A stretch of 64,000 bases of DNA from Tiliqua scincoides (lineage: Eukaryota; Chordata; Lepidosauria; Squamata; Scincidae). Below are positions 32,057 through 42,743 of the stretch, piece after piece. The DNA lies in contig NC_089826.1 in NCBI RefSeq assembly GCF_035046505.1, positions 9,264,254 to 9,328,253 of the forward strand, written 5' to 3'. The notes under the pieces were generated by a model. The model did not search any database and was not told the origin of the DNA. It saw nothing but the letters and a program-made list of their open reading frames with translations. Each line of letters opens with the position of its first letter. Positions within the stretch are counted from its first letter, which is position 1. The position numbers were made by a program, and so were the translations under genes.

Positions 32057-32428
32057 ATCTTAGGAGAGGCATTCCTGCCTAGGTGAAAGAGAAAGAGGAA
32101 AGCATCTTAGGTTTATACCAGCTACAAAAGAGGCATGATAATCTAAAAACAAAGTGTACTTATTCCCTTAAGAACTGGTTTTTCCCCCCCTCATATGGAA
32201 TGTATGCAGATTTAATTGGCTAATCAATCAAGCTCATATGATTAATCAACTTCTTTAATTGGGTAACAAACCCGTCCCAGCAAATTTTAATTACAGATAA
32301 AAGTATTCCTTGGCTGCTGGAAAGATTGGGAAACTCTGCTGTACTTAAAACAGGACACTGCAGTCCTGCACAATCAGTAAAGCAGAGAACCCGGGCTGTT
32401 CTGGGATTGGTCCCAGGGCATGCAATAA

Positions 32429-32987
32429 CAGTGGCATAGCTAAAGGGGGTAGGAAATACATTGCCCCAGGTACCATGCCTTGAGGGCTGCCATCTTGCAC
32501 CCGTGACACTGAACTTGAGGTGAAAAAGTAGCCTTTTGAAATTTAGGGAGACCATTGCAGCCTCCCCAAGCCTCAGAGGCACTTTCGATTTAAAAGCTAC
32601 TTTCGATTTTGGCGGAAACCAGAAGTACCTTTCCAAGGCTTCAGGGAGGCCTTCTGAGGGCCACAAAGGAGAAGACAAATCTGGAAAGGACTCTTTGTGT
32701 GAGTATGTTTTCCCTTTCTCACCAGGTAAGTAGATAAGTTTTCCTCTGATGAACTTTGGGCTCACGGGTGCATCAAGACACATGTTGCTCTGTCTTGCAG
32801 AACGCTAGGCGATCAGCCTGGCTCTTCGTGCCGAAATGCTAGACAAGAGGCTGCTCTTTCCCTGACTCTTGGGAGCCTCAGACCATCTCCCAGACCTCGG
32901 GGGTGTTGACATGGGGGTATTAAATTTGACAGGGGTGTGTTAAAAAATTTTGTGCCGTGGGGGCTAGATGGCTTAGCTACGCCACTG
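32429..32987. mobile_element. Longer element with 'CAGTGGCATAGC' ends
   Basis: Ends CAGTGGCATAGCTAAAGGGG and (reversed) CAGTGGCGTAGCTAAGCCAT. The 559-base interior differs from the palindromic MITEs and could derive from a larger relative. No flanking duplication. A 187-codon minus-strand frame overlapping it has no hAT motifs I recognise. Confidence 0.6.
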
Positions 32988-32994
32988 AATGAAA

Positions 32995-34210
32995 TGATCT
33001 CTCTGTTTTACATTGAACAGCCAGCAGTGAAGAGGTGGAAGAGTGGCTGTTAGATGGACAGAGGAAGCCTTACAGGATTCGCCAAACATGCCTCTTCCAC
33101 AGGGTCCTGTGAGAAGACTAGACAAAGGCTGGTGGGCAGATGACACAGAGCTTCAAAACTACTACTTTATTTGAGTAATACCAAATACATACACAACATG
33201 CCCTGGAGAGCAGGAGTGGGGATTCATATGATATGGACAAACCATTAAGTTTCCTGCCCGCAAAGAGGCAAAACGTAAGGGGAGAGCTCTCGCCCTGCAT
33301 GCTGCAGGGGCTCCTGGCCTTCCTACAGAGCCAGGAAGACTGCCAGACAATAACTGGCAGTGCAGGAGAAGGAACAAGTGTGGCTTTCACTATGACAGGT
33401 AGCTACACCACTGCTCACTGATGAGTGGAAATGAAGTTGAGCATGGCAGAGAGGCTTCTTCCTGGTACATGTGTGCTCCCCCCAAAGAACCCATAATCCT
33501 ATACCATGAGCCATGAAAGGCAGTCATCCTTCCAGATACAGGAAGAGATGTCAGGGCTGATGTAGCCACAGAAGGGACCAAAATATGGCAGGCATAATGC
33601 TTTTATGATGCCATATCCCCCACACCTACAAGGAAAGTAATGAGTCTAAGGTTGACACTATGGGGGAGTGGCTCTCTGTATGTACAGCAATAGGGGACAC
33701 TGGCTTCCTCTTCTTCCTGAGTATATCTTGCAGAATATGTTACTGTAGTTTATGATGAAATATTTCAATAATGCTGCAGAGATAAGATAAAGGACTATGT
33801 GAACCAATGTGAGAAAGTGAAGGAACCGGAGGACCCTCTACTTCCTTTGAGGTCTCTGACTACAAGAGAGGCTGCTCACCCGTCCATATCTCTTTCTTCA
33901 TTGAGCACCTGGTTGTGGGAGCCTGTTACACAAACAGGAAAAGGATAAAACACTGAGGATGAATGGGGAGGCAGGATATCTGGTCTTCCTTTTTTTTGAA
34001 TTAATACGTTGTTTTTCAGTTACAGACTGCCACACACATTCCGCTGCTGTTCAATTCTTAGAGGATTCCCCAGATTTGGGGGCTGTTTTTCATTTGGGGG
34101 AGGTTTTCTCAAGGAGGCTTCCTTCCATGTAAGCTCTTTAACTTTGGGTGGTGGCAGTGTGACCTACCTTTTCCCTGTTCTTTCCCAGTTGAAAGGGAGA
34201 AGCAGGAACA
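32995..34210. other. Unassigned intergenic sequence
   Basis: Nothing recognised on either strand. Confidence 0.5.
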
Positions 34211-34479
34211 TAGGTGTTAGGGCGCAATCCAAAGGCCCAGTTGGACAGACACAAGGCCCTTGCGCTGTCCCAGAGGTGGTGCAAAAGTGCCTTATGCGCT
34301 ACCATGGGAAGAGACAGGCTAGCGCATGAAAGTTTGTGCCAGCCTGCCTCAGCCAATGCCGGGGTCTGGGGAGGGTGGTCAGGGAGTAGCCCTATTTGGG
34401 CTGCTACCACAATAGGTGGGGTAAGAGGAATTGATTCCTCTTGCCCCGGGTTGTGCCACAGTCAAGCCCAACCCTGCAC

Positions 34480-34565
34480 TGGATACAGCCTGCCTGTTCT
34501 AGCTCAGGATAGGATCGAACTGTTGGTCATTTACTGCTAGGTGCTCGATCCACCAGACCCTCCTC
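34480..34565 (-). repeat. Possible tRNA-like SINE head
   Basis: Minus strand GGTCTGGTGGATCGAGCACC and ACAGTTCGATCCTATCC resemble A and B boxes at about the right spacing. Too short to assign to a family. Confidence 0.3.
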
Positions 34566-35175
34566 CATTCACTTACATATGTGAACAGTTCTAGGGTCTG
34601 ATCCTAAGGAGTTCTGGAAGCCCTCCTTCATGGTACTCATGTCTAGGTCAAACATTTAGTTCTTACATTCCGAAGAGAACACAAGTGAACAGATTCAGTT
34701 CCTCCTCCTTGGTTGAGATATTGACAGACAATGTAGAGACCCCTAAGTCAGACCAGGACACATCTTTTTCCCCACAGTGAGGCTTTTCTCTTACCCAAGA
34801 GAGGTAAACAGAAATCCCAGAAGACTGTGAACAGAAAGAACAGCTGATGCAGCCCTGTAACAAAGTCATGGACATGTCCATCATAAGTAAGAACACAATG
34901 CTTCCTTGCAACCAAAGAGCAAGAGTTGCTCTGGCAGTGTCTGGCTCAAACCTACACTTTCTTTGGGGAATAAAAAAACCTCTGACATCACAAAGAGCCT
35001 ATCCCTGATTGGTTCAACAGACCTTTGTGATGAAATCTCACCAGACTTCACAATTAGGCAGGAGCATCGCACCACAGCTATCCTTGCCTATTCTGAGCAT
35101 GTTGGTGGGTAGGATTATTGACAGCCCATAGGTACATACAATCCTTATGATACATACACACAATTCCATTCCAGT
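34566..35175. other. Unassigned intergenic sequence
   Basis: Nothing recognised. Confidence 0.5.
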
Positions 35176-35179
35176 TCTT

Positions 35180-35340
35180 CCCCATCACCTGCTACCAGAA
35201 ATGGCAGGGATTAAATTTCTGCCCAACGTTGCATATTCGCACCAGGGATCCAATATGTACACCTGTGGGCTGGGCAAAAATGGGTGAAACCAGAGATATT
35301 CTAAGTGCCAAGCATGTGTTCTGTGGCTGAGCTGTGGCCC
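35180..35340 (-). mobile_element. Old tRNA-Ala-like SINE, inverted
   Basis: CAGGGATTAAATTTCTGCCC, GTGCCAAGCATGTGTTCTGT and GGCTGAGCTGTGGCCC follow the reverse complement of the SINE at 6822. Confidence 0.5.
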
Positions 35341-35537
35341 CACACAAAGCGTTGAGTGTTTAGCACAGCCATATAGAACGTCTTGCTCTAGTCGCTGAAT
35401 ACATCGAATCTGTAAACAGTGTCTTGAAAATCATTCGACAGGATGTTAACAGATGTTGGAGAGGAGCGTGAACTAATTACACCGCTTCTAAACCATGATG
35501 CTGCTTTGCCACAAAGAACTGCTTATTTGTTTAATTG

Positions 35538-35540
35538 CAC

Positions 35541-35613
<73 letters not shown>
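35538..35613. repeat. (CA)n microsatellite
   Basis: About 37 CA units with one interruption. Confidence 0.95.
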
Positions 35614-35614
<1 letters not shown>

Positions 35615-35802
35615 GCAACAAAATCCCAGCAAATGCAGAGAAAAAGGCATCACAAGGGCATGAAAATAGGGTTGCCACTTTTCAGAGTGGCAGGTAGTCT
35701 GTGCTTTTTTGTTGCGACAGAAATTCAGCCAGTGAAGCTTTTGTCTGACTTGGAAATGTGACGATGAGGGGAGTCTTTTACCTACTGTCTTTCTCTCTAG
35801 GG

Positions 35803-36028
35803 CAGTGATTTTCAACCTTTTTCATCTCATGGCGCACTGACACGGCGTCAAAATTTTCTAGGCACACCGTCAGATTTTGAAAAATTGACAAGGCACGCCA
35901 TGTTGTTGGCACGGGATCACATCCCCCAATGGCCCTATTAATAAGACATTCCCCCAAACTCCTGTGGCACACTTGTGGACCATTCATGGCGCACTGATGT
36001 GCCATGGCACACTAGCTGAAAATCACTG
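35803..36028 (-). mobile_element. hAT-like element, 'CAGTGATTTTCAACC' family
   Basis: Ends CAGTGATTTTCAACCTTTTT and AGCTGAAAATCACTG with a perfect duplication CTCTAGGG (35795-35802, 36029-36036). Confidence 0.93.
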
Positions 36029-36357
36029 CTCTAGGGTACACCTGCAGATCACAGAGAGTTCTAATCAACCAAGTTGTCGTCCTGGCCAAATTGAGAGTAA
36101 GCCCTAAGGCTAAGGCATACCCAGCGCACCACTATGGTTGAGTGAACCAAGGAAATGATACAGTAATTGTGAAGGGTCTGTTATAGGAAATGAAAAACCA
36201 TTTCCTAGATGTCTTGTAGATCAAAGTGCTCATCTACCTGCAGTAAGCATGAACAGGGCCTTAAAAGAGATTCTCCAACGAATCATGAATGTGTAGTATT
36301 AAAACAGCCATTTGGAAGGGGATTGCTTTCAAAACCAAAACAGGGTATGCTCTAGGC

Positions 36358-36586
36358 CAGCGATTTTTAACCACTGTGCAGTGGCGCATTGGTGTGCCGT
36401 GAGTGGTTCATAGGTGTGCCACAGGAATTTGGGGGAAGGTCATTTATTAGTAGGGCCAATGGGGAATGTGAGCGCCCCACTGGCAGTATGGTGTGCCTTG
36501 TCAATTGTCAAAAACCTGATGGTGTGCCTTGACAATTTTACTGCCTTGTCAGTGTGCCATGAGATTAAAAAGGTTGAAAATCGCTG
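36358..36586 (+). mobile_element. hAT-like element, 'CAGTGATTTTCAACC' family
   Basis: Ends CAGCGATTTTTAACCACTGT and GGTTGAAAATCGCTG with a perfect duplication CTCTAGGC (36350-36357, 36587-36594). Opposite orientation to the copy 330 bases upstream. Confidence 0.93.
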
Positions 36587-36856
36587 CTCTAGGCCTACCA
36601 AGCTCATAAGCCATGGTAAATGCCTCACATTTTCAGTGTGCTTGGACATAGATAATGCTTTGTTTCCACTTCAGGAAAAGCTCCACCTGCTAAATTTCTT
36701 CACGTTGGGCTGAGCAAATAGGGGCAGATGTCCGGGTAATCAAGTTCCATGCATTTGTCAAACAGAAGCAACGGCCTTACATAATACTGTGTATATCTTT
36801 TGTGAGATTGACCAACTTGATACGTGCAAGAGAGAGAGAGAGATGCGCATTTTGTG

Positions 36857-37042
36857 TGGTGGCATAGCTGGAGGGGGGGCGGAGCACTCGGGCTGGCAGG
36901 GGTGTGGGCGAGCAGCCCCTCCCTTTGGAGCCATTCCCAGGGGGGCAAAATGGAGCCGTAAGGGAATGGCTCCAAAGGGAGGGGCTGCTCACCACACCCC
37001 TACCAGCCCGAGTGCTCCGCCCCCCCTCCAGCTACACCACCG
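36857..37042. mobile_element. Nearly perfect hairpin MITE, 'CAGTGGCGTAGC' family
   Basis: Arms of about 80 bases are almost exact reverse complements (GCGGAGCACTCGGGCTGG, AGCAGCCCCTCCCTTTGGAG) around a short GGCAAAATGG loop. Flanked by ATTTTGTG at 36849-36856 and 37043-37050. Confidence 0.9.
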
Positions 37043-37237
37043 ATTTTGTGGTTTCAATCAGCTGAGAGAGGGAGGTGGAGGGAACTGAGAGTTGCTGTCT
37101 GGTGTTAGCTGAAACTAAGGGGCAAAATTTGGGGATTATCCAGGAATCAAACACTGATTGTGCTAACTGATTACAGGACTCTTCCCTATGTCCTGCTTTC
37201 ATATTCGCAAATCAAACAAACACTACAAAGATTCTCA

Positions 37238-37354
37238 AAGTCTCCATAAGAACGTAAGAACAGCCCCACTGGATCAGGCCACAGGCCCATCTAGTCCAGC
37301 TTCTTGTATCTCACAGTGGCCCACCAAATGCCCCAGTGCTCCAGTACTCTCTTA
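37238..37354 (-). mobile_element. CR1 LINE 3' end, inverted, interrupted by a hAT
   Basis: CCATAAGAACGTAAGAACAG, GGATCAGGCCACAGGCCCAT and AGTGGCCCACCAAATGCCCC. Sequence past the hAT (from 37685) may be its flank. Confidence 0.85.
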
Positions 37355-37362
37355 TCCTAAGG

Positions 37363-37676
37363 CAGGGGTGCTCACACTTTTTTGGCTCGAGAGCTACTTT
37401 GAAACCCAGCAAGGCCCGGAGATCTACCAGAGTTTTTTTTACAATGTTCGCGCCATCATAACATATAACATTTATGTGTACAATGTATGTTGGTGTACCT
37501 TGAGCCCCACTGAGTATAACAGGACTTACTCCTGAGTAGACATGACTAGGATTAGGCTGTGAGGCTGCAATCCTAGCCGCACTTACCGGCGTTTCCTCCC
37601 AGAGGCACCTGAAGGGGGGGTCGGCACTCCGCGATCTACTCATTTTGCCTCGCGATCCACCTATTGAGCACCCCTG
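37363..37676. mobile_element. hAT-like element, 'CAGGGGTGCTCACAC' ends
   Basis: CAGGGGTGCTCACACTTTTT and GATCCACCTATTGAGCACCCCTG-type ends. Perfect duplication TCCTAAGG (37355-37362, 37677-37684). 314 bases; contains a 'CCAATCCTAT' module near 37500-37590. Confidence 0.93.
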
Positions 37677-37689
37677 TCCTAAGGCAATC

Positions 37690-38875
37690 TTCACAATAAT
37701 ATCCCACATATTTTATGAGTTTGTCTGTCTCTCTCTCCACCTTCTCTTCCTGAACCAATTTATTGATTTGTTCAAAAGCTGAGATATATGGAGGGGTGAA
37801 CAAGCTCTGAACAGGTTCAGAAGCACCGTCTCTTCTAGGCAAGAGCTTCCCTGTTCTCCCCAATAACCCCATAGAGGACTATCACTTCATGACCTTGCTG
37901 TAGGAAGCCATCATCAGTGCCTTTATGTCAACTACAGCCACTAAAAACCTGAACCTCAGACCATCTCAGACCTATTTGTATGTCCAGCAACCCATACAAA
38001 CTTATAGTAAGAACAGGGACAAAGAGGACAGTGAGATGCTTAGTAAGTCTCAAAGCAAAGGATCAAGAATGTCTGTGGGCATATACCACAGCTGCTCCAT
38101 TCACCTTCCCAGCGATTGAGAACTACCGGTGGTACATTTGCGAAACATTCACCAAACTGTGAGCCCTGTGGCTCCCTGGCAAGCCATGGAAACCACTCAG
38201 GGAGCCATGGAATCCTCGTGAAAAACCTGCCATCCTATACAATGTTTAGGATTGTTGCCCTAATGGGGAGCCACAGCCATATGGCCCAGTAGATCAAGGA
38301 AGCCACCAGTCAAAAAAAGTTTAGGAACCACTGAACTGTACTAGGATCAATATACTGAAGCTGGGAGCTTATGCAGAACTTCCTATAATGGCTGCAGCGT
38401 TCCCTCTCTGGACACAATCCTCCTTGTTTAAAGTGGTGGAAGGAACGACAACATGTGCAGTCCTCTAGGATCAAGGATGAGCAAAACAGATCTCACAATA
38501 GCAATCTTTGCACTTACGGACTGGAGCAACTTTTCAGCCAATCAGGTGCTGGGAGAGAACTTTCAAACTTCCATCTCACTCCACCTGCTGCTATTTATAG
38601 AGAACTGCATGTCAGGAACAACTGGATGTCTGTGACCAGTCCTCTTTATTTTTCTGGTGCCATTCATGTGCATTGTATGAAAGAACCTGTAGTTGGACAA
38701 AGCGGGGCCAGTCTTCTGCTTTGGGGCTCTATGTAGTATATTCCCCACCAAAAAAAATGACTCAAGGGCTCCAAACAACCAATGGATGTCAAAGAAATTT
38801 GTTGAGAACTAAACCATGAAGGTACCACGAGATATTGTTCATATAACTTTGGGTTTTACGAGCATTCTGGGATTG
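37690..38875. other. Mostly unassigned intergenic sequence
   Basis: 38160-38335 ends TTTAGGAACCACTG and probably is a hAT-like fragment (GGGAGCCATGGAATCCTCGT). The rest is unrecognised. Confidence 0.45.
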
Positions 38876-39007
38876 TGGGGGATTTATCTGCCCGTTGCCA
38901 TATTTAGACTGCTCCGAGATATTTTACATATTTGTTTTTAGTTTATTTTAATTGGCTGTTTTTATTTGTGTGATTTCTTTTTTTCTTTTTCCCCCCCCTG
39001 CATTTGT

Positions 39008-39075
39008 AAGCGGCAGTAAGAGCCCCTTGTGTGGGCTGAGCCGTACCAGATAAAAATGTAAAGATACATAAATAC
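39008..39075 (+). mobile_element. Possible decayed L2 3' tail
   Basis: GTAAGCGGCAGTAAGAGCCC then GATAAAAATGTAAAGATACA resembles the GTAAGCCGCCTTGAG...TATAAAT L2 end. Confidence 0.4.
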
Positions 39076-39895
39076 AGACGTAAATGAAGTTACCAATTAA
39101 CCCACCCGCCCACGCACATGCTAAATTGGTGAGGTGACCAGTTGCACAGAATCTGTGCTTGCAGAGAGGAAATGATTCTGTGGAAGAGGGACAGCAGGAA
39201 TCCACAGGTATGGGACGTGACCTCAAAGAGCCCGTGAAGGCAGCAAAGGAAACGGGGGATAGAGAAAAGCTATCAATGGACTTGAGCCAAGTTGTCACAG
39301 CAGGGAAATATATCACCGCACTAACAATCCAATTCACAGGGGGTAATCTGCAGTAAATATCACAGTATTGGCCAGCTCCAAATATAGCTTCTGCTCCAGC
39401 CGGCTGCCTAGCCCAGGCTGCCTTCAGCCCCAGCCCAGCTGGGCTTTATGCTGGTGACCTTCTCCACCAGACCCTGCCCCTTCCTCCTGGTGAGAGCTAA
39501 AAGACTGGGGCCTCATGCGCTTTTCCCCCTCCTCCCTTTCCTGGCTCTCCCAGCCAGTGTTCCTACTGCAGCTGGTCTACCTCCTCTTCTCCTCGAGCCC
39601 CTGTCTTGCCTTGCAAGCAGCCAGTTCATCCCAGGTCTCCCCCAGCTACGTCACAGGGACCCTTAAGGGCAGCGATTTCCAAACTCATCAGGGCCGTGGC
39701 ACGCTTTGCACTCACAGGGGTGCCGCACAGCCTCTTTTTCTGGTCTGCCAGGCCAACGTCGCATGAAATATCACGCATATAGCACAAGTTCTCACTCTGT
39801 TCTCAAGCAATCTCATGCTATTCTCATAGCATAGGGCTCCAAAGTGTCTGTTCATTACTCAGATAAAAAACCAGCCATGTTGGCACCAATCATGT

Positions 39896-40566
39896 GCTTA
39901 GAGCAGATTGTACAAATCGATGGTAAGGCCACACCTGGAGTATTGTGTCCAGTTCTGGTCGCCGCATCTCAAAAAAGACCTAGTGGAAATGGAAAAGGTG
40001 CAAAAGAGAGCGACTAAGATGATTACGGGGCTGGGGCACCTTCCTTATGAGGAAAGGCTACGGTGTTTGGGCCTCTTCAGCCTAGAAAAGAGACGCCTGA
40101 GGGGGGACATGATTGAGACATACAAAATTATGCAGGGGATGGACAGAGTGGATAGGGAGATGCTCTTTACACTCTCACATAACACCAGAACCAGGGAACA
40201 TCCACTCAAATTGAGTGTTGGGAGAGTTAGAACAGACAAAAGAAAATATTTCTTTACTCAGCGTGTGGTTGGTCTGTGGAACTCCTTGCCACAGGATGTG
40301 GTGATGGCGTCTAGCCTGGACGCCTTTAAAAAGGGATTGGACAAGTTTCTGGAGGCAAAATCCATTACGAGTTACAAGCCATGATGTGTATATACGTACA
40401 ACCTCCTGATTTTAGAAATGGGCTATGTCAGATGCAAGGGAGGGCACCAGGATGCAGGTCTCTTGTTATCTGATGTGCTTCCTGGGGCATTTGGTGGGGC
40501 CTCTGTGAGATACAGGAAGCTGGACTAGATGGGTCTATGGCCTGATCCAGTGGGGCTGTTCTTATG
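39896..40566 (+). mobile_element. CR1 LINE, ORF2 C-terminal part with open frame, and 3' tail
   Basis: 39908-40384 is open for 158 codons: MYKSMVRPHLEYCVQFWSPH, QKRATKMITGLGHLPYEERL, LGLFSLEKRRLRGDMIETYK, VVGLWNSLPQDVV, ending KSITSYKP. This is the region after the CR1 reverse transcriptase. The tail GAGATACAGGAAGCTGGACT, GGCCTGATCCAGTGGGGCTG and TTCTTATGTG closes it. The absence of stops suggests a fairly young, 5'-truncated copy. It is not a host gene. Confidence 0.93.
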
Positions 40567-40570
40567 TGTT

Positions 40571-40640
40571 CAACTGGTGTGCTGCGGCATGTTGGTGTGC
40601 AGCAAAAGGTCCATAGGTGTGCCACAGAAGTTTGGGGCAA
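40571..40640 (+). mobile_element. hAT fragment, 'CAGTGATTTTCAACC' family body
   Basis: GGTGTGCTGCGGCATGTTGG, AAGGTCCATAGGTGTGCCAC and AGAAGTTTGGGG match the body at 36380-36430; both ends missing. Confidence 0.6.
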
Positions 40641-40872
40641 AGCAGTTGAAAAGAGCTGAAAAAAACTCTTCTGGGTTCTACAGCTCTGTATTTAGGGCAA
40701 CTGTCTGTAGTAATAAATTATCCCTCTTCCTTAGAGCCAGCTTCCTGGAAGTCAGAAGTGACATCACAATGGACAAAGACCATAGAAAAGACCATAGAGG
40801 TCAGTGTACCAGGAGAAGAAAAACACTGAAAATTGTTGGCTTAATAATATATTAAGCATATATTAATAATAT

Positions 40873-40916
40873 ATGCTCAAATGAGATATTAATAATATAA
40901 TATCTCATTTGAGCAT
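40873..40916. repeat. Perfect 18-base inverted repeat
   Basis: ATGCTCAAATGAGATATT and AATATCTCATTTGAGCAT with an 8-base spacer, in AT-rich surroundings that hold another near-palindrome (40856-40878). Confidence 0.9.
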
Positions 40917-40919
40917 GAA

Positions 40920-42135
40920 AACGGGGGGGGGGAGAGATAATTTTTGTAAAGTGATACCTGATGCAGCAGCAGACCTCCCGCTAGCTGAACGGGGTAAATG
41001 CCCCGGGTGCCAAACTCACGCAACTCCAGGACTGCACAGGAAGCATTAATGAGGCTCCCGGCGTGGGCAGAAACTGTGGCTCCTGATGCGGGTTTTCTGG
41101 AAGCACAGTTAAAGACCTGTGGGGAAGCATCAGGTAGCTTCTCCCGTTGGTCCTGGAGTCATGCGAGACTCCTTGTTGGTCTGGGTGAGTGGGGGTTGGC
41201 TTCATGGAGCTTGCCCCAGGGTGCCTCGAGGGGAGGTTCACTACTAACCTGATATGGAGAGAGAATTGTTTCTCCCTCTCCCATAACATTAGAACTTGGG
41301 GGTCACATGGAGAGTAAGAGCTTGGATCATCAGCTGCTTGCCTGCAAATGGCCGGCGCAGCCATAGCTAAAGATGAAAGCCTGCTTGGTCTCACAGCTAG
41401 CCATTAGAGTTAGCAGTACATCTTTGTGTGTGAGCTATGATACCCCCGATCAGAACTCACCTAAGCCAAATCTTTGACCACAGAAGAGATGGAGGAAAAA
41501 AACCTGCAAATGACAGGAAATACCCATGTTTAATTAAAGAAACTTTCTCCAAAGTAGATCTGAAGCAACGGTGGTTTAGTAGCTCTGCTCGCTACAGAAT
41601 GGACAGCATATTGTATGTGCTGTGTTAGAGGTATGTTATGAATAACAAAAGCACTGAAGCATTTACATATTTGTTTTCAGCAGTGCTGGCAGTTGGATTT
41701 CGCCATTGCACGCCTCTCCGCCAGAATCACTAAACAGCTCTACATATGGCTTCTCAAGTACCATATGCCCTCGAAAATGTGAGCGGATGCCGAATGCTGA
41801 GACTGCTGCAGTGGGTTCGTCTTTATTTAGACTGCGTTTGCAGTTTTGAACAAAGAATATTACTGAGCGGGCAGTAAATAGCCACACAGGATTTGCTGGG
41901 TACTCAAAAGGACCAAAGGCAGGAGAGTTTTATGAATCAGGACGCACGAGTGCCAACAATTGTATTAAACGCTAAAAGTTTCATGCTAGGACTAGCAGAT
42001 CCATGCAAATGCAAAAGTCTCTCTCTCTCTCTCTGCAGAATGCCATGTGCACATTGAAATAAGCATTCAAAATCTTGCAAACTTTAAGTAGCAGTTCTTT
42101 AGCTCTACTATAGAAATCCATTCTTTGGGGGGAGT
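40920..42135. other. Repeat-poor intergenic stretch
   Basis: No repeat of this window was found here. 41680-41890 has several CpGs and looks single-copy, so it could hold a conserved element, but no exon signals were found. Confidence 0.4.
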
Positions 42136-42140
42136 ATGTT

Positions 42141-42603
42141 GGCTTCTTTCAGTCTCAGAAGACTATGGCATCGCGCTCTGAATGGTAGTTCTGGAACAGT
42201 GTCCTCTCCAGTGTGCGAAGCCTGGGTAAAGTAGATATGGAGGATAGACTGTTACCCATGCAGCAAATCCCCCCTCTCCACGTCGCTGAAATGGTTCAAT
42301 GGAAAGGCAGAGGCCAATACGGTTGGTTCCAGCGGCGTCGCAGGAGTTGCCAGAACGTGCCTGTGTTCAGCCATGAACTGCCTCAGGGACTCCGGCTCCT
42401 GATTTTGCCTTGAGGTTGACTCCTGAAGCCTTTTCCATAACTGGATGTAGCCACAAGGCAGTGGAGGTTTGGGATCAGAGTTTTCCTTCTCTCTGATGAG
42501 CTGCCTTCCCAGGCTGAGGAGTCCCATCTACCCGGTGGCTGTTTAGTCGCCTCTTACGACAAGTACAGCCAAACTGAGGGCCTATTCTTATCCCCCAGCC
42601 CCT
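42141..42603 (-). mobile_element. About 465-base element sharing the LINE/5S SINE tail (copy 1)
   Basis: On the minus strand it runs from GGGCTGGGGGATAAGAATAG through AAAACTCTGATCCCAAACCT and GGAACCAACCGTATTGGCCT, then CTGTTCCAGAACTACCATTC and the tail AGTCTTCTGAGACTGAAAGA. GGGGAGTATGTT and GGGGAGTAAGTT flank it. The last 75 bases match the LINE end at 19376-19450. Confidence 0.85.
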
Positions 42604-42743
42604 AGGGGAGTAAGTTACAGGTAACACAGCAATCACATATAGCATAGATCAGTGTTTCTCAAACTGTGGGTTGGGACCCACTAGGTGGGTCGCGAGCTCA
42701 TTTCAGGTGGGTCCTCATTCATTCCAATATTTTATTTTTAATA

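Noticed and set aside
32220-32783. 187-codon minus-strand frame as hAT transposase
   Set aside because: It mostly overlaps the element at 32429-32987, but I see no hAT dimerisation motif or BED finger, and it crosses the element's left end.
35495-35815. Thr-His and Val-Cys repeat proteins
   Set aside because: Translation of the (CA)n microsatellite.
39908-40384. Single-exon host gene
   Set aside because: Clear CR1 ORF2 C-terminus followed by the CR1 tail.
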